Below, in pieces: positions 26,490-46,500 of a stretch of DNA of 64,000 nt. Source of the stretch: Hirudinaria manillensis (lineage: Eukaryota; Annelida; Clitellata; Hirudinida; Hirudinidae); contig CM067530.1 in assembly GCA_034509925.1 (NCBI GenBank), positions 9,749,001-9,813,000 of the forward strand, given 5' to 3'. Below the pieces are notes generated by a model that saw nothing but the letters and a program-made list of their open reading frames with translations, was not told where the DNA came from and did no database searches. The position numbers and the translations under genes were made by a program. How positions within the stretch are numbered: the stretch's first letter is position 1; each line of letters begins with the position of its first letter.

Positions 26490-29400
26490 ACCGTTGAAAT
26501 TTCTTCGTAATTTTATTGACCGTTTCTTTTTTTTTGAATGATTGATGAGAAAATCCTCTAATTATTTAACTGCATTCCTACCAAAAGACAGTTTCCGTAT
26601 CTTCTTTTATTTGTTTCTCAAAAGTCCAAATGCATTAATTTGACAAAAGCATTGAAACAGAGGCAGCTGTGGAGCAAATGCTGACGTTTGCTTTGGGATT
26701 ACATTGTCATCTCGGCTGTAATTGAGTAATTGTGCACTCGCTGACATTACGAGACTTCTTGAGTTTTGATGTCGTGACATAAGTCATTGGATGACTAACA
26801 ACTTTCCCGGATCACATCAATGAATAAGAAGAATCGTGATTTTATAAAATTATATTTTCAAAGACTTTAAACTGATATTTTATAAATTGAATTCATTTCC
26901 AGCGGACATTCTCGTGGCCGTTCCTTGAATTTCTTTTCGCTATTAACTTTTGCAGTTCTATCGGCAATTGATTAAACGAGTGAAATTACGTTGAACAAAT
27001 TTCAGCGAACCTGCTTCTTCTTGCGTTTTAAATGTTTGTGTTTTTTTTTTAAATATGAGCTTTTATTTAACTCGTGTTATTTTCATAACATATTATAATT
27101 AAACTTCTCTTACTGAATCGGACACATTTTAAATAAAACGGCATTTATTTATTTATTTATTTATTAAAAAAGTGCGATATATGTGAATAAATAAGTGTTG
27201 TTCATTTGCAAATTATTATAATTGTAATCAATAATTTTATTATAAAGTTCGACTTTATATATTAATTACTTTAGCTTATTTTCGGTTTTAATAATTCATA
27301 TAATTTAAAAACATGTGTTAATCATATTTTATTATTTTATTAATACATTTATTCATAATCCTTTGCATTCCTTGAAAACACATTTCTGTACATCAATGGT
27401 CGACTAAGACACACAGCGGGTAAAGTCACTTGCCTTATTCTTAGTAGTGGCTTTGTTCTCTTTAGAAGCCAAAATCATTGTTTAGTTGCAATGACTGTGT
27501 GACTTGACAGCTTTGTTCTGGTGTGGTCTTCCTATCTTTTCTTTTTTAGCTTCTTCAGTTTTGGCCTTTCAATTCAAGACTCCAAACTGGTAAATGGTAT
27601 AATAGCTCAGGCTGAGACGGCCTGGGTTCGGGTAATACGAGTTTGGCTGTGAAGCCAATTTTATCTGAGAGGAATCTTGTCACGTGATATTTTTGCGATT
27701 ATTTGGTATTAAAAATATAAATTAAGTAGGTCTAACTATGAGTTAAGATTAAGATGAGAATATAAAGTATTTTGACCAATTCACCATAGATCATGATTAC
27801 AGGATTAGAGATAGTGCTTTTGATAATTAATATTACTCAACTGCGAAAATGAAAATTCACTTACACGAATGGACTTTGTGCGCAGCAAATGCCAATAGAT
27901 GGATCTTGAGTTGAGGCAGTTCGATGACATCAATTTGAGAGTGCTTCAACGTTTCTAAATGTCAGACTGCAGGTGTTTTCACGATTGCCTCATTTGACAT
28001 TCATTTTTTAAATATTCAAGGACCTGTAAGAAGCTAATGAGCACTAAAATAAAAATTGTTAACATTATATTATTTATATTATAATGATTTGTCTATAAAT
28101 TCGAGTCCGATTTACGAGAAAAAAAAGTAAAATCTGCATCAAAACCAACAGAAATTCTTATCACGTTACCCGGGTTATCACAAATTACTTATCTCGAATT
28201 TATTTGTTATGACATTCTTCGCCTTGAAGAATTGTCAAAGTCATCATCGCCGTCGTCGTCGTCGTCATCATCATCCATTCCACAGTAACAATTGGAGGGC
28301 TCGTAGTCATCAAGATGAAATATGATTCCAGTCGACGTCTGTCCGTCACATTTCAGGGCCAAAAATGTCAATTAAATCTGCCTCCGTTTGTCACTGCTTT
28401 GAGGAGCAAATCAAATTTCAACTTCCCTTTTTCCGCTCGGTTTTGGTGTAAGTCTTCGCTGGAGAGGCGCTTTCCAAGTCCGAATTAATTTTAAATTTCC
28501 TGGCAGTTGAGCAAACAAGTTATTTGTTAATTTAATGAGAATAATAAAGTTCATTTCATTTGACAAATTATTCTGTTAGGCGGGCCATAGATAATGGAGA
28601 ACTCATGTTTCAAAATGCATGTACTTTTAGGACCATTGTTGACTTGGAAGTAGTCAGTCGATAACGAGGGACATTTCGAAAGCCACATTCATCAGCTGGA
28701 TTTACCCGGTATTTTTAAAAAATATGCCTCGCTTTGTAATCATCATTGCTGTGAAGATGCCTTTAACATCGCGATGCGTTCCTCATTTCCATCGTAGGTC
28801 GTCGTTAATTGGGAGATTGCGTTGCCATGGAAACTTTGAAAAGAAAAATAATAATAATTCTCCAAAATTATACACGGCTGAAGCATCGGACAAAAGCTCA
28901 TGCAACGCAACAATTTTGATCGATTACTCCAATTTGTAGCTCACGTACGTCTTTCCATTTAAGTGCTGACTTTGTGGACATGGAATCGTGTAAATGCAAT
29001 TAAATATTATAAAAAAAAAAAAAACAACAAAAAACAAAACACATTAATTCTTCGTTGAACATTTTGAAATTAAAAATCAACAAATTTGATTTTGAAACGT
29101 CAGTTTGGATTTTTTTTCTTCCTTTTTATGCTTTTCAAACAATTTAATCCACAAATAATTATTATTCATATAACTATATTTATTTGTGACAAAAATATTT
29201 TAAATGGCCAGTCGAAGTTTGTTTTCAAAATAATTTATCCTTTCTTAATCTGTCCTTCCATCATTCAACCACTCATTCATCCACCCAACCTTATGTCTGG
29301 AGACTAAAAGTGCACCACTTTAATTCATAGCAATTCCGCAATTTAAGAGCAATTTCAAAATCATTTGTTATTCTGTTTAGTAAAAGTTTAAATTATAAAT

Positions 29401-29836
29401 TCTCGTCATAATTAGAGTCTATATATTATTTTAAAGAGATTATTTCGTGTGGAATGAATTTTTAAAAAATAAATTCGTTTCACGAGTTCACGAGGATCGA
29501 CGAAGTCATCAGCTTTGACAGCCATTTGTTGACAATTATCTTTATTTACGATGAATTGAATCAACATTCTTTTTAATGAAAGGACATTTATAACAATAAA
29601 ATTCATATTAATAATGTTTAATCTTTAATTTTTGAGGCACAAGTAAACCCATAAAAAGTCCCAAAATATATTTAATAGTATAATTAATGATATTAAAAGT
29701 AATTATTACTAGTACCAATCCTAACATCGTAAGTGCTTCTTACATTTTTTTTAATTCATGGACCTGCATCTTCTGATAATATTAGCGACAATAAATCTGC
29801 CTAAATATCTATAATAAATTATTATTATTATTATGG

Positions 29837-29870
<34 letters not shown>

Positions 29871-32800
29871 GGTTGTTATTATTATTATTTATAGTTTTAA
29901 AGCTTTCATTCTTTCCAACACGGAAGCAATTTTCGAGTAAAAAATGAAAGTTCCTACTCCATGCTAATCCAAATAAATTTCTCTTCCACCACACAATTTC
30001 ATGGAAAAGCTGGCAACGCTGATGGTCAAATAAACAAAGAAGACAACACAGTGCTTCACAAACGAAAAGACTAATTGTAAAATAAAAGGAGTCTTATGAT
30101 GCAATTGAAATTTTGAAGCAATTATTACGTTGTTGAATTTAAACGGTCAGAATTGGTCGATGACTTAACAAAAGATTTTGAGAGATTTTCAAAACCTGGA
30201 TTTTTGATTTAGAATTTAAAAAAAAAATCACGAAGGAAAATCGATCGAATTGCTACATTTCGAAAGATGGAATCATCCCGATACTTGATTTCTTCGTGAA
30301 AACGTCAATGCTCGAGTGGATATTTATTGTCGGCAGGAAACCATGGCAGAGGATGTTGTTACATTAGCAACGACCCTTTGCCAAGTGAAATTACACCGCA
30401 GCGATGTGTAACATCGCATCGTAAAACATCCTGACAGTGGCAATTTCTAGCCACACCTCGCAATTGGCTCACGTTCCTACCGGGGACTGGCCCATAAAAC
30501 GCGGTCAGATTTAGTCGACCGTCCGACCGAGGGCACAGAGAGGCGCTGTTGATCTTTCCATTGATTCGAAGGTACAATATTATGACATAGTAGCCGGTCC
30601 CGTGGAAAAGCCGACCTCGAAAAGCGAGATGAATTCGACTCGTTGTCATGGAGATGACCAGACGAATCGAAATTCTAACTCCCGCGTCCTCACAGCGTAT
30701 CGCATTCTGACCGAAAAATATTATTGAAATTTTAATTGGCTTTCGTCGGCATTATTTTGTTCTCCATGATCTGCTACATCGGTCCGGAGCAATGTTCTGT
30801 TCCAGTCACGTTTGCAAACCCATTTGTGTTCAACACTATATGCTTTTCTCGGGGATCGAGCGTTGGACGTAAGATTTTAGATTTTGTAATTTCATCCTTT
30901 AAGACAAACCTGATACATCACAGCTTCTCTTTGTCGGCTCTTTCGCAACGGTTTTGCGTAGCTTTCAGAGATTTTCACAGAAATCCCATCACTTCCCAAT
31001 AGTTACGTGCGGAGTTGTGTTTGTTAAGGTAAATAAAAAAATTGTAATAGGATCTTCAAACTTATATAGCGTTGAAGTTTCTATGCGCGGCATTTTGTCA
31101 ACAAAAATGAATTACTTCGACTCTTTTGTTGAGGCCCATAAATCAGTTTCAACATTTTCGTGGATTGTTTCACGAAAATCCACATTCTTTCTTGAAAAAT
31201 ACAAAAAAAATTACAAATTAAAAAAAACGCATAATAAATTAATGGATGAAATAAGTAAATTGCATAAAAAACTTTATTGGGAGTTAATAGGGCTTATGGA
31301 TGGATGGGTGCATTAATCAATTGATGGATGGATGGACGTCCAAGCCAAAGAAAGAAAATCCGTAATAGAATTGGAGATACAAGACCAGATAATTCTTGAA
31401 AGAATTTGATTTTGCGATAAGACAAGCGTCCATTTTGATGGGAAAGATCTTGGACGGATGCCTTAAGGCCTTTCAATGGGAGATATGCGCCCAGACGTAT
31501 CGATTTAACTGGTAAACATTTTTTCTTGTATTCGACCATTTGTGGAATAGTTTTATTTTATAATATGTAATTAATTGCTTAATATAAATAGTTTATTTAA
31601 AAAGGTTCAAGTTATCATAATATTCAATTAATGTTAAGCTTGTTAATAAATTTAATATTTCAAGAAAAATATGAGACAATGCATCAAATACGTTTAGACT
31701 CTACTGTTGAATATTTGAAGATCACTATTTTACACAATCCATTCTTACAGGAAAGTTATGTCTTCCTTTGGCTTTTGGATGCTAAAGAAAGAATAGAATA
31801 CTTCAAAAAAGCTTTTCATAATTTAATAACAGGAATAAGAAAAGATCTTGGTTTTAAACTAGACATTTACAGTTCCAATAAGAAGTTAACGAATGGCAAC
31901 CATTCGCATTGAACCGACCCGAACAATTTCCTGCAAAGAAAAACGAATAAAGCCTTAAATATCCGTAAGAAAAAGAATTCGTCGTTTTATTCACGATGGA
32001 AATTCCAGGAATATAACCTTTGCAATTTGTTTTCCGTGTAAAAGGAGCCTCGTAATTTCGACATGATGTTCGATTTTCAAGGGAACAATTGGGGGAGACG
32101 TATCGATGAAGATTTAGTGCTGCCATCATCGGTCGTAATGGACGGAATTTAAAGGTTGAGGAGAATTGAATACCCCTGACGTTTACTCAAGATCAGCATC
32201 TTTAAAGTTTTAAATTGCATATTGTGTTCACTAATTTAAATTATAATAAATGCAAATCATTTTTGAAATTTATCAACAAAATGTATGTAATGGTAATTGA
32301 AACTCTCAGAGTTATTAAAACTTCATTGTGATGCACATCACGATGTTCAAAAACAGTGATAAAAAAAAGTAAAAAAGAAAAAAAAAATCCTTTCATGGCA
32401 CGATTTCAAACCTTTGCCTTAGTGTGGTTCAGTTTATGGAGGCTTACATTTATGGAGCCAAGACCAGAGTGTGGAGTTATTTTTATGGAGGTATTCTGTT
32501 GCATCGAAATGCAGAGTCCCGGACTGAATCTTCCATCAAAGCCAATCGCCTGGAACATCTCCATCTGTCACCTGAGTCCCAACTGCGTGCCACTCCACAA
32601 CCGAGGACATTTTTAACTTCAATTCTTTAGGACGATTTCAATAAAAGTGATTTAAGGATCGACGTTTGTCATCTTTTTTTTGTAGCAGATAGAAATTTAT
32701 ATTTCCTAAGTATTCATCCTTTGTAAAATTCGCTTGATTTAAATTGCTTTTTTTTTTTACTTTTGAAATTTAACAATTTTAAGATACTTATTGCGCATAA

Positions 32801-33334
32801 CTCCGTCTACGCAAACTTCAATTTCTTTTTTCCTAACATCAGAGTCTGATCTCTTCCTACTTTAATGAGGAAATTTTATCATTTACAACTTTTTCATAAG
32901 CTTCAAAGGGAAACAAAAAGCTTCAGGCACAAGGTCTCTGAATATTTATGCAAAAAAATATCATCTTTATTTTCTTCAACACAAAAACATCATTTTCAAG
33001 GTAACTTTCGCGTGGAAAAAATGCAAGACATGGACACTGACGAGAGAATGTATCCACGATGTCCTCCGATCATGCTAACGCAGTCATTTAAAGACAAATT
33101 CAAAAATATTAAGATGAATTCACATTAATTTAAAAAAAAAATTAAATTCTGCAAATATTTGTTATCGCAATATAAATTATAATTAATTGTCTGTAAGAGG
33201 CAGTTAGTTTTAAGTACATTTTGTTGTTTTGTTATCGAGTCGATAAAATTAATATAACAATGAAATAACTAGCATTAGCGTCGGGTCAAAAAACAATCGA
33301 CTTTGGCAAGAAGTTATTGTCTAAAGAGAGGAAT
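26490..33334. other. long intergenic stretch with a few low-confidence exon-like patches
   Basis: About 6.8 kb, mostly AT-rich with TTTA, ATT and TGGA-type simple repeats (27140-27165, 29818-29890, 31300-31335). Exon-like patches I could not place in a gene: minus 30359-30710 (see its own entry); minus about 28205-28365, which reads CDGQTSTGIIFHLDDYEPSN and then an Asp run and a stop; and plus about 32420-32630. Nothing else supports a gene. Confidence 0.4.
30359..30710 (-). CDS. possible orphan exon, cysteine-containing open frame
   Basis: An open frame of about 117 codons on the minus strand in DNA clearly GC-richer than its surroundings. It starts after a possible acceptor (TTCGGTCAG) and runs to a TAA. 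It reads NAIRCEDAGVRISIR, then YYVIILYLRINGKINSASLC, then LTAFYGPVPGRN and NCHCQDVLRCDVTHRCG. The base composition, cysteine spacing and frame length suggest an exon of an extracellular protein. I recognise no family and found no convincing partner exons. It could be part of an unresolved minus-strand gene, or non-coding DNA. Confidence 0.3.
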
Positions 33335-34453
33335 TCATAACAAGCTTTGATTGGAATCGTTTCTAGATAACTTGAAAACCTCCTGAGTTTCTGACTTCGT
33401 TCTTCGCTCGAGTCGGAATTTAAAGAGAAACTTATCAAGAAGATTCGCATCTTTTAAATGATGCTTGTCCCTGGATAGCGAATGGTTTACGAGGAAATAG
33501 GAGGAGTCCGTCGGATGACTGAAGTCGTGGAAATCGTTGGCGCCAACGTCGGCAGACGCCACCGTCTCGGAATCGTATCGTTCGCGTCTGAGTTTTCTAA
33601 TTAACCCCGGTACGATGCACTTTAGAAGAGAAAAGTTCGACTGACCTTCGATTCTGAAGTCTAGGGTTTCGTTAGAGTCTTTCTCCAGAGATCCGGAGCT
33701 GGATTTTCCTTGCATTTGAACTCTCGATTCATCTGCGTTGGCTCCGTTGACCGTGGACTGGATGAGGCTGGTATCGTCCTCGCAGGGAAGTTTCATGTAA
33801 CTTTTGCCCGATCCTGCTGAGTAACAGTCGCTTTCACTCTCCTCGCTGATTCCGAATCGAGAATCTCTGCCGTTTAATTCTCTCATTTCGCAGGTCTCGA
33901 TATCGTCTTCCTCGTCGTCGATGTCGTCGAAATCTTCGTCATCCTCGACATCTTTGACGGGAACGAAGTCGTCGTCGAATTTACTCAAAAGGGCGTGCCT
34001 TTTTTGTTTCTTTCCGGCTGATCTGACGCTGCTCCTTCCGTCTGGATTACGTCTGCACCAGCAGACCAGAATGGCCGCACTGGCCAGTGTGATAATAAAC
34101 ACAAATACCGTGGTCAGCATGATAATGGTTGTGATGGAGTGGATCCTCGAATGGTAATTGGTCGACAAATCATCGTTCTTCAGCTGACCAGGCCCGTCTC
34201 TCCTGCCAAACCATACCCCCCTTTCTACGTTGGCCGCAGATTTCTTGGTGCCCTGGCCGAGACGAAATGGTGGAGAGCGAGGTTGGGTTACTGGAACCGG
34301 ATATGACGAATTCGTTCTATTTTTTTGAATCATTAGGGCGTGGTTCTTGCGAGCCATTAATTTCCAGCCTATCATGTCCTCACTGTGACTGGAGTTCAGG
34401 TAAGTCACTGACATGACTTGGTTAGTTCTGTCTGCTACGGGCTCAGCGTTCAT
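33335..34453 (-). CDS. single-pass membrane protein with acidic cytoplasmic tail (3' exon, possibly more upstream)
   Basis: Open frame of 372 codons ending at 33335; family not recognised. Residues 1-106 are polar with N-glycosylation sequons (NSS, NRT). About 107-131 is one strong transmembrane segment (ITTIIMLTTVFVFIITLA) followed by CWCRR, giving a type I topology. The tail of about 240 aa has an acidic run at about 168-190 (DVEDDEDFDDIDDEEDDIE) and Ser-rich regions. No signal peptide precedes the ATG, so the true gene probably starts in upstream exons. One candidate is 34612-34693 (minus), reading GCNRCKNGWKNNS, with TATAG acceptor and GTTAGT donor. It joins in phase to an acceptor at about 34434 inside the frame. 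In that case the ATG at 34453 is not the start. Confidence 0.6.
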   Translation of the reverse strand: MNAEPVADRTNQVMSVTYLNSSHSEDMIGWKLMARKNHALMIQKNRTNSSYPVPVTQPRSPPFRLGQGTKKSAANVERGVWFGRRDGPGQLKNDDLSTNYHSRIHSITTIIMLTTVFVFIITLASAAILVCWCRRNPDGRSSVRSAGKKQKRHALLSKFDDDFVPVKDVEDDEDFDDIDDEEDDIETCEMRELNGRDSRFGISEESESDCYSAGSGKSYMKLPCEDDTSLIQSTVNGANADESRVQMQGKSSSGSLEKDSNETLDFRIEGQSNFSLLKCIVPGLIRKLRRERYDSETVASADVGANDFHDFSHPTDSSYFLVNHSLSRDKHHLKDANLLDKFLFKFRLERRTKSETQEVFKLSRNDSNQSLL

Positions 34454-36121
34454 CCTCGACAGAATAATATGAGGGATTATTTTATAACGAATTGCACAAT
34501 ATTATATTACATTTTACTGTACAAATTATATTTAATTGCATCATCGATTTTGAGAGCATCTCGAGATTAAGCTGAAGTTTTAAATGTTTAATTAGGATTA
34601 TATAGACTAACCAGTTGTTAATTCCAGATTATCTCCAGTTCTTCGAAGGATAACGGAATTGTTTTTCCAGCCGTTTTTACATCTGTTACATCCCTATAGG
34701 CGATGCAGGTGACGATGAAGGTAGAAAAGTGATAATGATGATGATGATGATGACAATGATAATGGTTTCAACGAATAACCTTGCATCTCTATGAGGAGAT
34801 GCTTGTTGGACGCGGAAAGGCATTTATAGCAAAGCATGGACAGGCACTCATTCATCATCATCGTCGTCGTCGTCACAATGACATACTTTTAAAGTCACAG
34901 AATAAACTTTCTGGAATCATTTCATTAAGTAATTTGTTGATATTTAGTAAGAAATTGAGAAAATGATTTTATTATAAAACGATTAAAACGTCTACTGGCA
35001 CCGTAATTTTTAGAATTTAGAATATATACAAAAACAAAAAAAATATTATAAAAATTCAAAACTGCAAAAAAAAAGTACTGTCCTAATAGCAGAGTAGTTT
35101 CTAAGTCTAATGACACCCGGAATTTTCAAATAATTACAATTCAATGAGAGTCAAACACGTGATTTCGAGCTAATAAAGACATCCGATATTCTTTTATTAA
35201 AAATCTTTACAACTCCTTATCTTTAATAAAAGGCAAGGAGAGTGTTGCTGTTACTATAGCAGTTTCTGTCGTAATAATTATTGTGAAAACAAAAAAGAAT
35301 AAAAATGTGTTTTGAGAATGGATTTTATTGTGATTTTAAAATTATTTGCTAAATACTAATAATAATAATAATAATATTAATAATATTAATAATAACAATA
35401 ATAATAATAATAATATTAATTTTTTCTATTAAATTGTTTAATCTAATTAATTGACACGGTTTTATTACAATTTCGCCAGAGCCAAATTTCAATAACACAC
35501 TCAATAAATTCGATTATACCATCCAGCACTTTTGGCTTCCTAGGCCATTTTTCATATTTGCTAATTTACTTAAAATGAAAATTATTTGGCAACATATCAA
35601 ATTTCTAAAAAATTAATACTTTTTGATTTATGTCCACATTAATTCTCCAATTCCAAATTTTATACTTAATAATAATAATAATAATAATAACGCTGTTAAA
35701 ATTTTGTTAATAATTTATTATGATAAGCTTATTTTCTTTATCTGCAGCATCCAATTTGCATCACATTTGAAATGATGGATTCAATGGACACACCGAATTA
35801 AAACATTGTTCACAATTTATTCAGGTCATCGGATGGAAATATTAAAATTATTATCCATCAATAGAAATCGATTTAGTGGTCCTGACAGAAGTAATCTATT
35901 TTAAACGTGTTTATTTGACTGATTAATTTGCAATTTCAATTATATGTGAAATACTTTAATATAAACAATCCTCATTAAGTGGTAGAATATTTCCTATAAA
36001 TATTTTCTAACGGCAAACCTGAAATTCTTGGTTTGATATATTGATAAATGATATTAAATAAAATAGTTTATTAACTTCTAAATTTAAATTTTTAAAGGTC
36101 TAAAACATTTAGCAAAGATTC
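34454..36121. other. spacer between the membrane-protein gene and M13 gene D
   Basis: AT-rich, with GAT and AAT tracts (34735-34755, 35355-35420, 35670-35690). Apart from the candidate exon at 34612-34693, a minus-strand frame around 34790-34860 reads CLSMLCYKCLSASNKHLL but its phase does not join the neighbouring candidate. No other features. Confidence 0.4.
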
Positions 36122-42681
<6,560 letters not shown>

Positions 42682-43569
42682 ATACTTTGCCCTTGAGTTC
42701 TGAAAACTTCAAAACGTTCTATAATTATAAAAATAACGTTCAAAGCATTTCGTAGTAGAGAGTAATTGCTTTCGTTTTTCAAACAAAATGATTATAAAAA
42801 TTAATTTCAATTGATGACAAAAACAAAATGATTATGATTAAAAACAAAAACCAAATTACATTAATTAATGAAAAAAGTTGTTGGCTTACAAAAAATTCAG
42901 GGAGGGAAGATGAAGTGAGGGTCTGAATTGATTAAGACTCAGAATTACAAATACACTTTAGCCGTATTGAAAATATACATAGATTTGATTTAAAAGATAA
43001 TAATTTGAATTTGAAAAACAAAAATTAAAAGAACCTTCTGTTAATAAATTGAAAATATGAAAACTCTCGGTGAAAAGACATAGCAAATAACGTGCACATT
43101 AAACTTGCATTGCATTGATTAACGAAGAGGACTGTTTAACTACAAAACGGACGAAAGTCCCTCAGATTCACGTTATTTGTTTGGTCACACAGAAAGGGAT
43201 TAATTTTGATAAATATCTCAAATGAATCATTTATTAACAACTTCCTATATATTTCGTTAAAATGTGTGTAATTTGTGCATATTTTTTTAAAAAATGGAAA
43301 TAACTTATAAACTATGCAAATATGCAGAACGATTTACAACATTAAAAAATCGATCTTATTTGATTTGGGCCTTCATCTGAGCTTATAAATAATAGGTGCT
43401 AAACGATCAAGTGTTGCATTTGGATTACTTGTCTTTGAAATTTTAGAAAAACGTGAACCGTAGGTAAGAATGTATTGTTACTATTTTAATGTATTTATTT
43501 TTTATTAATACTCTGTCATATCTCGGGTGTTGATAAAATTTCACTTCCTCCAGTGGGGAGCAACAGACT

Positions 43570-46500
43570 ATGTCGAGATTTGCTTTTACAGCATTTTGCA
43601 TTTCTATCCTCATACGTTCCTCTTCAGCGACTTTCATCAGTAAGGGAAGTGAAATTACAAACTGACTTGAAATGCCTAGAAATCGATTCAAATATTCATC
43701 TTTCAATTTTCCAAAACTCAGTCAAACTAAACGTTTTCTTTTTACAAGGGTCTAACGAAAGTAAGGTATGTGAGACAAAAGCTTGCATATCAGCAGGTAA
43801 AACCTAAATTATATTACAGCGAACATTAAGCAATTCTATTTTATTGAGAAGAAAATTTACAAATAATTAAAAACTAATTTAAAAAAAAAATTAGTTAAAG
43901 ATTTGAAACGTTGCATGGACACAACGGTCAATCCTTGTGAAGATTTTTACCAATTTACTTGTGGCAAATTTATGAGAGAAGCCAAAATACCAGATGAAAA
44001 AGATAGTTTTAGTGCCTTGACTGAAGTTCAAAACAAACTGGATGTAAAACTAAGAGGTACGTTTATCCAGTTTTGAGAATCTAATTATCGAAAAAATCCA
44101 ATATTCAACATTTAATAAATTCTCATTTTTAATGGACAAATTAAAATTTAAAGGCATCTTCGATAAAATTAAATGCAATGATTGCCCTTTCTTTGAAAAA
44201 TATTTACGAGAATATTACATTTCCTGCATGGATTCGCGTAAGTTTAATATTAATTTGTTCATCCAATTTTTATATATATTTTATACATACATATATATGT
44301 AAATTATATATATCCGATTATACGCTTACTTTGCAATGAATAATAATTTATAAAATTTGAATTTGAAAAGTGGTATTTCATTTTAGATCGGCAAAGTCAC
44401 ATTTTTACGATCATATCATTAATTGTGACGAAATAGTTTGCTTCATTGTTTAAGAATTTAATCAAATGTCTCTTCTAGAGATGATTCAAAAAGAAGGGTC
44501 ATCAGAAATGCTGAAAATGCTCGGAGAATTTGGTGGATGGCCGATGGTGGTTCATTCTTGGGACGAATCAAAGGCTGATTTAACCAATATCGTTACAACT
44601 ATGTTAAAGTATCAGCTAATGGGACTTTTTAACTTCTATGTTTACAATTTGGAGAGTAATTCATCTGTTCGCACGATTGTCGTAAGTACATAATGCAGGA
44701 TAACTCTTTCTATTATCTAGCAGTACTTACATGTTTGTATCTGTTTTTTTTTTAAATACTACTATTACTAAGGCTATTTATTACATGTAGTATTGAAAAG
44801 ATAGCTCGATCAAGTTTTCATTAATTTATTCATTTCTGCAAATATAACAGATGTATCAGCAGTATCTAACATTCCCCAAAGATTATTATGGTGACAAGAA
44901 ACACAAACCAAAATTTGATGCTTTAAAAAAAATGGTTAACAAAATGGCTAAGCACCTTTCAGGAAACAAAACTGACAAAATACAGGAAGTCAATGAAATT
45001 GTTGAGTTCGAGAAAAAATTAGCCGAGGTTAAAAGAAATATTCTAATAATCAAATTTGTGTTGATTGGCTCATTTATCTTAATTCGCATTGCAGATAATG
45101 TACGAACCAGATCAACTCAGACACGAAACTCAAAACATGATTGCTCTGAGCTCTCTAGCGAAAAAATTCGATAAGGTAAGGTTATTCATGCTTATAGTCC
45201 TAATCTATTTTAATTTCTAGTATTGCAACATTTGCTGGACACCTGACAATACCATACCAAGTGGCGAATCTCGAATTTATTGCAATTATACTATCTTTTT
45301 ACATTGATTATTATAAGTACATGTGCAGGTGATGGGTCGATTAAGTAACGATCCTGTGTGAGGCAATAGTGGCGTTCAAGCCGTTATGTGTCGTGTTCAA
45401 TTCCCGGCCTGCGCCATCAAGTAACGCCCTCGGATGGGGGCGCTACAAAATTTCCTTCACATACCTTCGGGACATATAAAGGAACTTAAAAGATAGGATA
45501 ATTTCAATCGTTCTTGATTTATTTCAGGTTATAGATATAAGAAAGATGGCCAAAATATTGTTTGAAGATGTAAAAATTGAAATCAATCCTGAAGAACCTA
45601 TTGGAATTTATGGCATGGACTACTTTGATAAATTGGCCATTCTTTTAAATGAAACTCCAAAACGGTAAGTCATTTTATATTTATGTCGTCTTAGAAAATT
45701 AAGTAGCAAATTTTTCTTCAGAACTTTGGTCAATTATTTATCCTGGCAAATGTTTTTCAAGTTATTCATTGCCCTGCCAACAAAATTTGAGGAATTTGTA
45801 ATTGAGTTCGAAAAGGTTAATTCGAATGCACACTGAACAATTAAATGCAAAATTACATGAATTACTATCTAATTTATTTACCTCATCAGGTAGCATCAGG
45901 CATTTCTAAAATGGAACCACGTTGGAAGAGATGTACAACATTGGTTACAAGAGAGTTGTACAAACCTTTAGGAGCTGTTTATGCAAAGACATACTTTAGC
46001 GAAACGGCTAAAAAGAAGGTTTTGTCCTATTTGATTATCTTATAAATATTATTCTTTGAAACAAATGTAATTAAAAATCATGATGTTATTCCTATTGAAA
46101 TAGGTAAAGAATATCATAAATGAAATTAGAAAAACCTTTAAGGATGTTATTCTCAATGTCACATGGCTGACTAATTCCACAAAATCGCTTGCACTAAAAA
46201 AGGTACCCAAAAAATGTTCTCAACCTAACTCAATGCCTTTAATCAGATGATTTTTATTTTTTAGCTCAAGAAAATAAGGGAGCACGTTGGGTATCCAGAT
46301 TATTATGACGAAGAAAAAGAAAAATTATTTGAGAACATGTTTGACAAAGTAATACTTTTTTTAAATATCTTTAAATATATTTAAATTAGTAGCCAGATAA
46401 ATTAAATTTATTCAGATCAAGGGCGAAGATTTTCAATCTAAAAGTTTCCTAAGAAAGCATCTGGATTTCCTAGCAATAGTTAGCAATGAAAATTTGATGT

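Noticed and set aside
27590-27665. tRNA gene or SINE (AATAGCTCAGGCTGAGACGG ... GGTTCGGGTA)
   Set aside because: The A-box-like part is suggestive but the B box fails GWTCRANNC and no acceptor stem pairs.
31631-31912. 93-codon plus-strand frame
   Set aside because: AT-driven composition, no splice-supported partners, no motif.
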